From contig NC_087076.1 of the NCBI RefSeq assembly GCF_026151205.1, positions 19,833,919 through 19,897,918 on the forward strand: 64,000 nucleotides of DNA. Reading direction: 5' to 3'. Both the position numbers and the translations under genes were made by a program. Numbering within the stretch: position 1 is the first letter of the stretch; every line of letters starts with the position of its first letter. This DNA is from Bolinopsis microptera. Taxonomy: Eukaryota > Ctenophora > Tentaculata > Lobata > Bolinopsidae. Below are positions 36,201 through 47,813 of this stretch, piece after piece. The notes below the pieces were generated by a model. The model was not told the origin of the DNA, searched no databases, and saw nothing but the letters and a program-made list of their open reading frames with translations.

Positions 36201-37766
36201 AAATATAGTACAGATTACCCACTACTCTCAGAAATATAGCACAGATTACCCATTACTCTCAGAAATATAGTACAGATTACCCACTACTCTCAGAAATATA
36301 GCACAGATTACCCACTACTCTCAGAAATATAGCACAGATTACCCATTACTCTCAGAAATATAGCACAGATTACCCACTACTCTCAGAAATATAGCACAGA
36401 TTACCCATTACTCTCAGAAATATAGTACAGATTACCCACTACTCTCAGAAATATAGCACAGATTACCCACTATTCTCAGAAATATAGCACAGATTACCCA
36501 CTACTCACAGAAATATAGCACAGATTACCCATTACTCACAGAAATATAGCACAGATTACCCACTACCCTCAGAAATATAGCACAGATTACCCATTACTCA
36601 CAGAAATATAGCACAGATTACCCACTACCCTCAGAAATATAGCACAGATTACCCACTACTCTCAGAAATATAGCACAGATTACCCACTACTCTCAGAAAT
36701 ATAGCACAGATTACCCACTACTCTCAGAAATATAGCACAGATTACCCACTACTCTCAGAAATATAGCACAGATTACCCATTACTCTCAGAAATATAGTAC
36801 AGATTACCCACTACTCTCAGAAATATAGCACAGATTACCCACTATTCTCAGAAATATAGCACAGATTATCCACTACTCTCAGAAATATAGCACAGATTAC
36901 CCATTACTCTCAGAAATATAGTACAGATTACCCACTACTCTCAGAAATATAGCACAGATTACCCACTATTCTCAGAAATATAGCACAGATTACCCACTAC
37001 TCTCAGAAATATAGCACAGATTACCCACTACTCTCAGAAATATAGCACAGATTACCCACTACTCTCAGAAATATAGCACAGATTACCCATTACTCTCAGA
37101 AATATAGCACAGATTACCCATTACTCTCAGAAATATAGCACAGATTACCCATTACTCTCAGAAATATAGCACAGATTACCCACTACTCTCAGAAATATAG
37201 CACAGATTACCCACTTCTCTCAGAAATATAGCACAGATTACCCACTACTCTCAGAAATATAGCACAGATTACCCACTTCTCTCAGAAATATAGCACAGAT
37301 TACCCACTACTCTCAGAAATATAGCACAGATTACCCACTACTCTCAGAAATATAGCACAGATTACCCATTACTCTCAGAAATATAGCACAGATTACCCAT
37401 TACTCTCAGAAATATAGCACAGATTACCCACTTCTCTCAGAAATATAGCACAGATTACCCACTACTCTCAGAAATATAGCACAGATTACCCACTACTCTC
37501 AGAAATATAGCACAGATTACCCACTTCTCTCAGAAATATAGCACAGATTACCCACTACTCTCAGAAATATAGCACAGATTACCCACTACTCTCAGAAATA
37601 TAGCACAGATTACCCACTACTCTCAGAAATATAGCACAGATTACCCACTACTCTCAGAAATATAGCACAGATTACCCATTACTCTCAGAAATATAGCACA
37701 GATTACCCACTACTCTCAGAAATATAGCACAGATTACCCACTACTCTCAGAAATATAGCACAGATT
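27201..37766. repeat. 31-bp satellite array, main block (~341 monomers)
   Basis: Head-to-tail monomers of 31 bp whose invariant core is GAAATATAGCACAGATTACC, followed by CACTACTCTCA or a close variant. The core at 27241 and the one at 37750 are 10,509 bp apart, exactly 339 x 31, so there is no net indel. Variation is limited to a few point variants (CATTACT, CACTACCCT, ACTCACAG, CTATTCT, AGTACAG). Blocks of variants recur in the same order, e.g. the CTATTCT monomer at 32192, 33711, 34486, 34889, 35974 and 36470, always at multiples of 31. The array does not code: 31 is not divisible by 3 and each monomer contains TAG. Confidence 0.97.
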
Positions 37767-40327
37767 GATTGAGGAGCACTACCCGAAGGCATTACTCGGC
37801 ACTAACGCCTTAAAATCTTTAATTACAATCAAATATAAATATATGCACACAATGTATAAAGTATTAATAATGTATAAAATATGATTATGCTATTAGCAAA
37901 TTTAAATAGTACTATTAAGAATTTTAAATAACTCTTATCTCTTGACATAAATTTAGAACAGCGACACAGGGTCTGAAGAATGCGCAGTGATATTTTTATC
38001 TTTTAAAAGTTGTAAATGACAGTGAAATTGCGCGGTGTCGATAGCATTGTAAAAAAATGCTCGAAGATAGTCATATTTTGTTATGAGGTTAAAGTTTTGT
38101 TGCTCGTTATTATGATCAACGTATGTTGTACCAAATTATTTAAATTTCTAAAAGTACGAAATTTGAGTTGTCCCAGTCCTTGTCATCCGGTTTATGTGCT
38201 TGTGCAGTAAGCACATGCTTGTTGACTGTAGACTTGAATGAATTTAGGAATTTGTCTTGTAGGCAAGTGGTGACATATTTTATGTCCTTGTTAATAATGT
38301 TGACTGTTTGGTTATATAACTTAGGCCCAATGTAAGAAATGCTCTTGTCTGAATTACATAAACGGTTAAATGGTACTGCAAAGAACTCAGGTTCTCTTCT
38401 AGGTGCGTTTAAGTTTGAAACAGTGAACATTCTTATAATATTTGGTGGTGCAGTGTTAGAATAAACTTTGTGCATTAAGCATAATATACATTTAGCTATC
38501 ACGTTCGGTAAAGCTAATACTTCTAGTTTATTGAAAATTTCCTTTGTGTGTGAAGGTGTGCTATTCAGATCTTTGTCATAAAAATAGCGGTGGTATTGGT
38601 TATCTGCAGCGCGAATGCCCTTTTTCTGGGCCGAGAAGACTCTTTTAACGGAGTTTAGCGATCTTGTTCCCCAAACTGTGCAGCAGTAGTACAAGTGAGA
38701 CTGAACAAAGCTGTTGTATATCAACTTGAGTGCTTTGTTAGGTACTGAGCCTTTGAGTTTGTAGAGAATACCCGCATTTCTAGATACTTTAGTGGCTAAA
38801 TGTCTAATGTGGTGGGCCCAATTTAGCTTAGTATCAATGATCACGCCAAGAAACTTTTCGTGATAACTTTGCTTTAGTCGCTCACCTCCCATGTAGATTT
38901 CTCTATCCTTAGTTTTCTTATTTGTAAAGATCATATATTTAGTTTTGCTAGCATTTAATTTAAGCCCGTTATTAGTAGCCCAATCAATTATCAAAGTCAG
39001 AATGTCATTCACCAATGCATTAAGTTGTTCAAATGTATCTGTACTTATTATTAGGTTTGCGTCGTCAGCGAAATAAATATGTTTAGCTAAATTACTAATC
39101 TGAGGAAGGTCGTTGATGTAGATTATGAACAGAATTGGTCCGAGAATGGAGCCCTGTGGTACTCCGTAGTTAAGTTTGAGGTGAGAGGACTTGCAGTTGT
39201 TGACGCTCACGTATTGCTCTCTATCGGTTAGATATGAGTGAAACCACGATAAAGCCAACCCCCGAACTCCATAGTGCTCAAGTTTTCTCAGAAGAATACT
39301 GCTGTCAACCATGTCAAAGGCCTTGCTGTAGTCCAATAGAAGCAGTGCTGTGACCTGCTTTTTTTCTAGTGCCCTGTGTATATGGTTTTGGGCTTCTAGT
39401 AAAGCATGTTCGCAGCTGTGCCCAGCCCGAAATCCGTATTGAGAGTCAAATAGGATTTTCTCTGTCTTTAAGTGATCTAATAGTCGCGCTTGCATAATTT
39501 TTTCAAAGATTTTTGAGAAACATAAGAGTAGTGAGATAGGTCGATAGTTTGAAACTTCAGCACGTGACCCACCTTTGTGAAGTGGAACTACTTTCGCGAT
39601 TTTCAATTTATGCGGAAACTTCCCCTGATGTAGAGACGCAGAGACTAGGCAGCTAAGCACTGGTGCAAGTATATTGCTCACTTTTTTCAGGGGAAGTATA
39701 CTCATATCAGAAGTCGACTTAATCTTCAAACCCTTAACTATTTCAATTATTTCTGATGCGGACGAATCTTCTAGATTCATGCTCCGCTGGCATTTGCTAT
39801 CTTGAGTTTCTGTTACGATAGTCCTGCCCTCAGAGCATACGAGACCATTTTCTCTCTTAAGAGTCTCGGCTATATTGCAGAAATAGTCATTGAAGCTATT
39901 CGCAATTTGCTGAGAATCTGTTATCTCGCTCCCATTATAGTTAATTTTGTTTATCTTAATTTTGCCTTTTTTCTTTCTGTTTAACAAGTTATTAACCATT
40001 TGCCATTGTTTTCTGCTGTCGCTAGAATATTTTGTAAAGTACGCGTTGTAATATTTGTTTTTGGCCTTATCCACGTGTTTATTCACAAATTTCTTCATTT
40101 TCTTGTACCTAATATCATTTTCAGTGGTCGGGTTTGTGACAAAATCTTCATAAAATTTATTTTTGCGATCACATGCGCACCGTAACCATTCTTGGATCCA
40201 CGGCTTTGTGTTTTTACGGCGGCCTGGTTTACTCTTTTTTGCCTTAATTGGGAAATTTCGGTCGTATAGTTCACTATATTTTTTATCGAAAGCCTCAAAT
40301 TTTTCATCTACAGAATCATAGTTATTA
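37767..40327 (-). mobile_element. 5'-truncated CR1/Jockey-group LINE inside the satellite
   Basis: The 2,561-bp insertion is flanked by the 7-bp duplication ACAGATT at 37760-37766 and 40328-40334. It reads on the minus strand: open reverse transcriptase frame, then about 370 bp of 3' untranslated region ending in TCCTCAATC next to the target (a second AATC follows, so the tail may be a short AATC repeat). The 5' end is cut within the linker between endonuclease and reverse transcriptase. Confidence 0.9.
38140..40326 (-). CDS. LINE reverse transcriptase (N-terminally truncated)
   Basis: The frame is open from the insertion border (40326) to a stop at 38140, about 728 codons; the first Met at 40098 is internal. 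Upstream residues include KPWIQEWLRCACDRKNKFYEDF and RYKKMKKFVNK, the usual linker before the reverse transcriptase of CR1/Jockey-type LINEs. Reverse transcriptase motifs are intact: SNYRPISLLLCFSKIFEK, QYGFRAGHSCEHAL, LLLDYSKAFDMVD, YGVPQGSILGPILF and the catalytic YFADD. The C-terminal part (thumb and beyond) runs to the stop without frameshift. The apurinic endonuclease and ORF1 are missing, so the copy cannot move by itself. The lack of any disabling mutation in 2.2 kb indicates a recent insertion. Confidence 0.92.
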   Translation of the reverse strand, partial: NNYDSVDEKFEAFDKKYSELYDRNFPIKAKKSKPGRRKNTKPWIQEWLRCACDRKNKFYEDFVTNPTTENDIRYKKMKKFVNKHVDKAKNKYYNAYFTKYSSDSRKQWQMVNNLLNRKKKGKIKINKINYNGSEITDSQQIANSFNDYFCNIAETLKRENGLVCSEGRTIVTETQDSKCQRSMNLEDSSASEIIEIVKGLKIKSTSDMSILPLKKVSNILAPVLSCLVSASLHQGKFPHKLKIAKVVPLHKGGSRAEVSNYRPISLLLCFSKIFEKIMQARLLDHLKTEKILFDSQYGFRAGHSCEHALLEAQNHIHRALEKKQVTALLLLDYSKAFDMVDSSILLRKLEHYGVRGLALSWFHSYLTDREQYVSVNNCKSSHLKLNYGVPQGSILGPILFIIYINDLPQISNLAKHIYFADDANLIISTDTFEQLNALVNDILTLIIDWATNNGLKLNASKTKYMIFTNKKTKDREIYMGGERLKQSYHEKFLGVIIDTKLNWAHHIRHLATKVSRNAGILYKLKGSVPNKALKLIYNSFVQSHLYYCCTVWGTRSLNSVKRVFSAQKKGIRAADNQYHRYFYDKDLNSTPSHTKEIFNKLEVLALPNVIAKCILCLMHKVYSNTAPPNIIRMFTVSNLNAPRREPEFFAVPFNRLCNSDKSISYIGPKLYNQTVNIINKDIKYVTTCLQDKFLNSFKSTVNKHVLTAQAHKPDDKDWDNSNFVLLEI

Positions 40328-40954
40328 ACAGATTACCCACTACTCTCAGAAATATAGCACAGATTACCCACTACTCTCAGAAATATAGCACAGATTACCC
40401 ACTACTCTCAGAAATATAGCACAGATTACCCACTACTCTCAGAAATATAGCACAGATTACCCACTACTCTCAGAAATATAGCACAGATTACCCACTACTC
40501 TCAGAAATATAGCACAGATTACCCACTACTCTCAGAAATATAGTACAGATTACCCACTACTCTCAGAAATATAGCACAGATTACCCACTACTCTCAGAAA
40601 TATAGCACAGATTACCCAATACTCTCAGAAATATAGCACAGATTACCCACTACTCTCAGAAATATAGCACAGATTACCCACTACTCTCAGAAATATAGCA
40701 CAGATTACCCACTACTCTTAGAAATATAGCACAGATTACCCATTACTCACAGAAATATAGCACAGATTATCCACTACTCTCAGAAATATAGCACAGATTA
40801 TCCACTACTCTCAGAAATATAGAACAGATTACCCATTACTCTCAGAAATATAGCACAGAATACCCATTACTCTCAGAAATATAGCACAGATTACCCACTA
40901 CTCTCAGAAATATAGCACAGATTACCCATTACTCTCAGAAATATAGCACAGATT
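40328..40954. repeat. 31-bp satellite array, second block
   Basis: 627 bp, which is exactly 20 x 31 + 7, as expected if both neighbouring insertions duplicated the same ACAGATT position of the monomer. Confidence 0.95.
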
Positions 40955-43900
40955 GGGGGGGTGGGTACCAATGGCATAGAATGGAGACAAATGGCATAAA
41001 ATTCATCAAATGGCATAGAAATTTCATGGCATAAATGGAAATTTTGTTTGGCCAATTCTCCATTTATGCCAATTTATGCCATGAATTTAGGTCTTCATAT
41101 TTGACCTTTAGGATGACTTTAAATTCGCAAATATTATTAGTACTTGAATAAGAGACATGTTTCATGCTTTATAACGCTTGGAATGATCGTTAAAGTCAAA
41201 GATTCATATGACAAATAAAGAAAATAGAAATGTATTATATCAAATATATACCAAACATTTCACTATTCAAGAAAAGCAAATTGTGAGATGTTCAAAATGT
41301 ATGTAGAATACAAACATTGACAACACAACGATTTTGAATGTCATCAAGGAACAATGCATCTGATGTATTTGTCTTCGACGAGTAGCCAAACATTAGGAGA
41401 TCCATTGATTAGGCTATGTTCCTGGCAGTAGTACTTCATGGGGCATGACTTATAAGAAATAAATCTAACCACTCCTGTTGCAAAGTCCTGCTGAGATTTG
41501 AAGACTTTAAGAGTTTCTGTACTGCCAGCTTTCAAAACTGTTGAACATCCGCATTCAGGTTGATTGTAAATGCGAACATCAGAAGACACTCCAAACGCGT
41601 CCCCCTTGAATCTTGAAAGACGAGATTTTGTTGATAAAGTGCTTCTTCCTCCATTGAGCGTGAGTGTCTCAAAAGACCGGAAGGATAGTGTTCCATATTT
41701 ATCTGTTGATATCGTTTCTCCATCATCACAATCATCAACTCCAGGTTCTACCCCATAAGCTAAGTCGTCCTCATCCTCGAGGCATCCAGCTTCATCATCT
41801 ACAGCTTCCCAAGAAAGTTCTTGGCCATGGACGATTGGCTTCCCACTCCGTTCTTCAGGATCTGCGACTGCGGCGAACACAGGGAAATTGTTTCTTTTCC
41901 CTTCTCGAATGCAGTCCCTCGATGCCCTGTCCAGCGTTTTTGCCAACTTGCCTAGGCTTATCATACCACCAGTCCATTTCACTCGTTCTGCTTTCTGGCC
42001 TGTAGATTTAACCTTTTTGAGGTGAACTGTAGGATGCAAAACTGTACTTCCACGTGCATGTGCAATTGCAGATGTGTCTTCATGTAATGATAAAGCACTG
42101 TACACATTCTTTCTCTCCATTCCATGGGCCATAGTTATCGCATCCATATTTCTTGAGCGACCAGATGAAAAAGAAACTCGAATAAATGCAAACAGCTGCT
42201 CATTCTGATCACTTCCAAGGTAATAAGCGACGATTTCAGCATTAGGGAATTGCTTCTTCAGCAGAGTTAAATACAAAACAAGACCGTCACAAGTACATAT
42301 AAGATCAAGGTACGTCTGATTCGTTATGCTGACAGCTGAGTAAGTATTCTCTTTCCAAGTAACGAAAAATGTTTTTTCTCAAACAGTTCCATTTTTATTA
42401 TACTTTATAGCTTAGAGTCTAATTTGGCATGATATCAGATCATGTGATATTACATGGCCCCATGGAGAGCATTGCCAGAGCAATTGGCCAGAGAGCTCCA
42501 TAGAAGTAAGGGGCCTACTCTAGCCAACAGCTCTAATACATTTCCTTCCTCAACTTCATTTTCTTCATCTAACTGCTGCTGCTGCTCAGCAACTACTTGA
42601 TAGCTGGCACAGTGACAATTGTCTGCGTAGTGTATCTGTTAGCCTCAATTTTGCCTCAAGGAGGGAAGGTAGCCTCAATCCAACCTCACATAAGTTTCGA
42701 TAAAGTCTCAATAACCTTCGGGCTACAGTTACAAGTTTTATAGTGGGTCTATAACATGTTTCCGTACATTAAAGTTACAACTTAAAATGCGGTCGAATCA
42801 TTTATTAGCCTCATTTTGGCCTCCTACAAGAAGACTCTGCGATTTCTGAAATGTTGAGCTTGAAGAGGATGAATAAATTTTTATTGTTGACACATTAGAT
42901 AGTCACAATACCGAACATGCTCGAAAATATACACAAAAGTATACTTGTTAGCCTCATTTCACCCTCTCAAAGGGTGGTTAGCCTCATTTTCACCTCGAAT
43001 ATTTGAAGCTTAAATACCGATTAAATATAATCCCAAGGAATTTCATGTGCAACATGGATATCAAGTAACGTGTGAGCTGTTAACCTGTTTCCGTACATTA
43101 AAGTTAAAATGCGGTCGAATTATTTATTAGCCTCATTTTGGCCTCCTACAAGTAGACTCGGCGATTTCTGAAATGTTGAGTTTGAAGAGGATGAATCAAT
43201 CTTTATTGTTGACATATTAGATAGTCACAATACCGAACCAACTCGAAAATATACACAAAAGTATACTTGTTAGCCTCATTTCACCCTCTCAAAAGGTGGT
43301 TAGCCTCATTTTCACCTCGAATATTTAAAGCTTAGATCTCGATCAAGTATAATCACTATGGATTTTACTGGGCCGCGCTCAGCCTGTCATTCCGCCGAAT
43401 CTCTATGTTTATGAACATAATCTCTATGTTTATGAACATAATATCCTGAGGTCTCCAGGTAATATGGATTATACTTGCAACTTGAATATCATGGACGTAA
43501 CATGAGAAAGTTCTTTTTTGAAAGTGGTGAGGCTAATTTGTTAGCCTCAATTGTCCCTCGCAGTTAAATCACTCCTACTGAGTCTAGTGAGTGAGCTAGG
43601 AGGTCGCCGAACATCTCATTTTAAAGCCGTATCGATTTTCTATACGCATACCAAAAATCAAATGCGTAACTAAAACAGAAATGAAATTACAGAAGTTTTC
43701 AATTTTTTGTCAAAAAACGAACTTTTAGGGGTGTTTCTAATATGACCAGGGTCAGTACAACAAATAGAGATAAAGGTGACAGTACTAGTGGGGTGCAGAC
43801 TATTCGTTATTAAATTCTCAGTTCAAAGTTTTAAAATTTAATATTTCGAATGGCATAGAATGGAGACAAATGGCATAAAATTCATCAAATGGCATAGAAA

Positions 43901-43973
43901 TTTCATGGCATAAATGGAAATTTTGTTTGGCCAATTCTCCATTATGCCATTAATGCCATTGGTACCCCCCCCC
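40955..43973. mobile_element. 3.0-kb DNA transposon in satellite, copy A
   Basis: Starts with a G run and GGTACCAATGGCATAGAATG and ends with CATTAATGCCATTGGTACC and a C run, so the ends are inverted repeats. Target duplication is ACAGATT (7 bp, or 8 with the preceding C) at 40948-40954 and 43974-43980. Behind each end lies a roughly 115-bp block rich in ATGGCATA, present in direct orientation at 40968-41090 and 43852-43960. A minus-strand transposase-like frame occupies 41344-42378; the rest (42.4-43.8 kb) is non-coding with a duplicated ~300-bp segment (42751-43033 and 43080-43353) full of TTAGCCTCATTT. Superfamily not determined. Confidence 0.85.
41344..42378 (-). CDS. transposase-like C-terminal exon, copy A
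   Basis: Open frame of about 345 codons on the minus strand; no good ATG at its start, and the beginning (around 42378, after TTGAG) could be a splice acceptor, so it looks like a last exon. The N-terminal part reads FFVTWKENTYSAVSITNQTY then ...YYLGSDQNEQLFAFIR...GRSRNMDAITMAHGMER, a layout like the C-terminal catalytic helix region of RNase-H-fold transposases (an acidic residue in a D-x-x-E-x-x-F-x-x-I-R context). An acidic middle (EDEDDLAYGVEPGVDDCDD) and a Cys-rich end (CGC...C...YYCQEH) follow. No other catalytic exon was found in the element, so function is doubtful. The family is not identified. Confidence 0.55.
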   Translation of the reverse strand, partial: EKTFFVTWKENTYSAVSITNQTYLDLICTCDGLVLYLTLLKKQFPNAEIVAYYLGSDQNEQLFAFIRVSFSSGRSRNMDAITMAHGMERKNVYSALSLHEDTSAIAHARGSTVLHPTVHLKKVKSTGQKAERVKWTGGMISLGKLAKTLDRASRDCIREGKRNNFPVFAAVADPEERSGKPIVHGQELSWEAVDDEAGCLEDEDDLAYGVEPGVDDCDDGETISTDKYGTLSFRSFETLTLNGGRSTLSTKSRLSRFKGDAFGVSSDVRIYNQPECGCSTVLKAGSTETLKVFKSQQDFATGVVRFISYKSCPMKYYCQEHSLINGSPNVWLLVEDKYIRCIVP

Positions 43974-44786
43974 ACAGATTACCCACTACTCTCAGAAATA
44001 TAGCACAGATTACCCACTACTCTCAGAAATATAGCACAGATTACCCACTACTCTCAGAAATATAGCACAGATTACCCACTACTCTCAGAAATATAGCACA
44101 GATTATCCACTACCCTCAGAAATATAGCACAGATTACCCACTACTCTCAGAAATATAGCACAGATTACCCACTACTCTCAGAAATATAGCACAGATTACC
44201 CACTACTCTCAGAAATATAGCACAGATTACCCACTACTCTCAGAAATATAGCACAGATTACCCACTACTCTCAGAAATATAGCACAGATTACCCACTACT
44301 CTCAGAAATATAGCACAGATTACCCACTACTCTCAGAAATATAGCACAGATTACCCACTACTCTCAGAAATATAGCACAGATTACCCACTACTCTCAGAA
44401 ATATAGCACAGATTACCCACTACTCTCAGAAATATAGCACAGATTACCCACTACTCTCAGAAATATAGCACAGATTACCCACTACTCTCAGAAATATAGC
44501 ACAGATTACCCACTACTCTCAGAAATATAGCACAGATTACCCATTACTCTCAGAAATATAGCACAGATTACCCACTACTCTCAGAAATATAGCACAGATT
44601 ACCCACTACTCTCAGAAATATAGCACAGATTACCCACTACTCTCAGAAATATAGCACAGATTACCCACTACTCTCAGAAATATAGCACAGATTACCCACT
44701 ACTCTCAGAAATATAGCACAGATTACCCACTACTCTCAGAAATATAGCACAGATTACCCATTACTCTCAGAAATATAGCACAGATT
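43974..44786. repeat. 31-bp satellite array, third block
   Basis: 813 bp = 26 x 31 + 7, again consistent with two insertions at the same monomer position. Confidence 0.95.
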
Positions 44787-47700
44787 GGGGGGGGGGGGGG
44801 GGGGGTACCAATGGCATAGAATGGAGACAAATGGCATAAAATTCATCAAATGGCATAGAAATTTCATGGCATAAATGGAAATTTTGTTTGGCCAATTCTC
44901 CATTTATGCCAATTTATGCCATGAATTTAGGTCTTCATATTTGACCTTTAGGATGACTTTAAATTCGCAAATATTATTAGTACTTGAATAAGAGACATGT
45001 TTCATGCTTTATAACGCTTGGAATGATCGTTAAAGTCAAAGATTCATATGACAAATAAAGAAAATAGAAATTTATTATATCAAATATATACCAAACATTT
45101 CACTATTCAAGAAAAGCAAATTGTGAGATGTTCAAAATGTACAGAATACAAACATTGACAACACAACGATTTTGAATGTCATCAAGGAACAATGCATCTG
45201 ATGTATTTGTCTTCGACGAGTAGCCAAACATTAGGAGATCCATTGATTAGGCTATGTTCCTGGCAGTAGTACTTCATGGGGCATGACTTATAAGAAATAA
45301 ATCTAACCACTCCTGTTGCAAAGTCCTGCTGAGATTTGAAGACTTTAAGAGTTTCTGTACTGCCAGCTTTCAAAACTGTTGAACATCCGCATTCAGGTTG
45401 ATTGTATATGCGAACATCAGAAGACACTCCAAACGCGTCCCCCTTGAATCTTGAAAGACGAGATTTTGTTGATAAAGTGCTTCTTCCTCCATTGAGCGTG
45501 AGTGTCTCAAAAGACCGGAAGGATAGTGTTCCATATTTATCTGTTGATATCGTTTCTCCATCATCACAATCATCAACTCCAGGTTCTACCCCATAAGCTA
45601 AGTCGTCCTCATCCTCGAGGCATCCAGCTTCATCATCTACAGCTTCCCAAGAAAGTTCTTGGCCATGGACGATTGGCTTCCCACTCCGTTCTTCAGGATC
45701 TGCGACTGCGGCGAACACATGGAAATTGTTTCTTTTCCCTTCTCGAATGCAGTCCCTCGATGCCCTGTCCAGCGTTTTTGCCAACTTGCCTAGGCTTATC
45801 ATACCACCAGTCCATTTCACTCGTTCTGCTTTCTGGCCTGTAGATTTAACCTTTTTGAGGTGAACTGTAGGATGCAAAACTGTACTTCCACGTGCATGTG
45901 CAATTGCAGATGTGTCTTCATGTAATGATAAAGCACTGTACACATTCTTTCTCTCCATTCCATGGGCCATAGTTATCGCATCCATATTTCTTGAGCGACC
46001 AGATGAAAAAGAAACCCGAATAAATGCAAACAGCTGCTCATTCTGATCACTTCCAAGGTAATAAGTGACGATTTCAGCATTAGGGAATTGCTTCTTCAGC
46101 AGAGTTAAATACAAAACAAGACCGTCACAAGTACATATAAGATCAAGGTACGTCTGATTCGTTATGCTGACAGCTGAGTAAGTATTCTCTTTCCAAGTAA
46201 CGAAAAATGTTTTTTCTCAAACAGTTCCATTTTTATTATACTTTATAGCTTAGAGTCTAATTTGGCATGATATCAGATCATGTGATATTACATGGCCCCA
46301 TGGAGAGCATTGCCAGAGCAATTGGCCAGAGAGCTCCATAGAAGTAAGGGGCCTACTCTAGCCAACAGCTCTAATACATTTCCTTCCTCAACTTCATTTT
46401 CTTCATCTAACTGCTGCTGCTGCTCAGCAACTACTTGATAGCTGGCACAGTGACAATTGTCTGCGTAGTGTATCTGTTAGCCTCAATTTTGCCTCAAGGA
46501 GGGAAGGTAGCCTCAATCCAACCTCACATAAGTTTCGATAAAGTCTCAATAACCTTCGGGCTACAGTTACAAGTTTTATAGTGGGTCTATAACATGTTTC
46601 CGTACATTAAAGTTACAACTTAAAATGCGGTCGAATCATTTATTAGCCTCATTTTGGCCTCCTACAAGAAGACTCTGCGATTTCTGAAATGTTGAGCTTG
46701 AAGAGGATGAATAAATTTTTATTGTTGACACATTAGATAGTCACAATACCGAACATGCTCGAAAATATACACAAAAGTATACTTGTTAGCCTCATTTCAC
46801 CCTCTCAAAGGGTGGTTAGCCTCATTTTCACCTCGAATATTTGAAGCTTAAATACCGATTAAATATAATCCCAAGGAATTTCATGTGCAACATGGATATC
46901 AAGTAACGTGTGAGCTGTTAACCTGTTTCCGTACATTAAAGTTAAAGTGCGGTCGAATTATTTATTAGCCTCATTTTGGCCTCCTACAAGTAGACTCGGC
47001 GATTTCTGAAATGTTGAGTTTGAAGAGGATGAATCAATCTTTATTGTTGACATATTAGATAGTCACAATACCGAACCAACTCGAAAATATACACAAAAGT
47101 ATACTTGTTAGCCTCATTTCACCCTCTCAAAAGGTGGTTAGCCTCATTTTCACCTCGAATATTTAAAGCTTAGATCTCGATCAAGTATAATCACTATGGA
47201 TTTTACTGGGCCGCGCTCAGCCTGTCATTCCGCCGAATCTCTATGTTTATGAACATAATCTCTATGTTTATGAACATAATATCCTGAGGTCTCCATGTAA
47301 TATGGATTATACTTGCAACTTGAATATCATGGACGTAACATGAGAAAGTTCTTTTTTGAAAGTGGTGAGGCTAATTTGTTAGCCTCAATTGTCCCTCGCA
47401 GTTAAATCACTCCTACTGAGTCTAGTGAGTGAGCTAGGAGGTCGCCGAACATCTCATTTTAAAGCCGTATCGATTTTCTATACGCATACCAAAAATCAAA
47501 TGCGTAACTAAAACAGAAATGAAATTACAGAAGTTTTCAATTTTTTGTCAAAAAACGAACTTTTAGGGGTGTTTCTAATATGACCAGGGTCAGTACAACA
47601 AATAGAGATAAAGGTGACAGTACTAGTGGGGTGCAGACTATTCGTTATTAAATTCTCAGTTCAAAGTTTTAAAATTTAATATTTCGAATGGCATAGAATG

Positions 47701-47813
47701 GAGACAAATGGCATAAAATTCATCAAATGGCATAGAAATTTCATGGCATAAATGGAAATTTTGTTTGGCCAATTCTCCATTATGCCATTAATGCCATTGG
47801 TACCCCCCCCCCC
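44787..47813. mobile_element. 3.0-kb DNA transposon in satellite, copy B
   Basis: Nearly identical to copy A over its whole length; it differs in the length of the terminal G and C runs and in scattered point changes. It is flanked by the same ACAGATT at 44780-44786 and 47814-47820, and in both cases the monomer just before the element is the CATTACTCT variant. This suggests that copy and flanks were duplicated together rather than by two transpositions. Confidence 0.87.
45182..46216 (-). CDS. transposase-like C-terminal exon, copy B
   Basis: Same frame as in copy A; over the 310 residues after the first usable start codon I see only two amino-acid differences (Ala/Thr in EIVxYYLG and Pro/His in NNFxVFAA). 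The same reservations about start, splicing and family apply. Confidence 0.55.
   Translation of the reverse strand, partial: EKTFFVTWKENTYSAVSITNQTYLDLICTCDGLVLYLTLLKKQFPNAEIVTYYLGSDQNEQLFAFIRVSFSSGRSRNMDAITMAHGMERKNVYSALSLHEDTSAIAHARGSTVLHPTVHLKKVKSTGQKAERVKWTGGMISLGKLAKTLDRASRDCIREGKRNNFHVFAAVADPEERSGKPIVHGQELSWEAVDDEAGCLEDEDDLAYGVEPGVDDCDDGETISTDKYGTLSFRSFETLTLNGGRSTLSTKSRLSRFKGDAFGVSSDVRIYNQPECGCSTVLKAGSTETLKVFKSQQDFATGVVRFISYKSCPMKYYCQEHSLINGSPNVWLLVEDKYIRCIVP

Noticed and set aside
27201-37766. Repeat-protein gene encoded by the array
   Set aside because: A 31-bp unit shifts frame each copy and every monomer carries TAG; no long frame exists on either strand.
41570-42005. Plus-strand frames across the transposase-like exon (and 45402-45843)
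   Set aside because: They are antisense shadows of the longer minus-strand frame; no motifs or start context.
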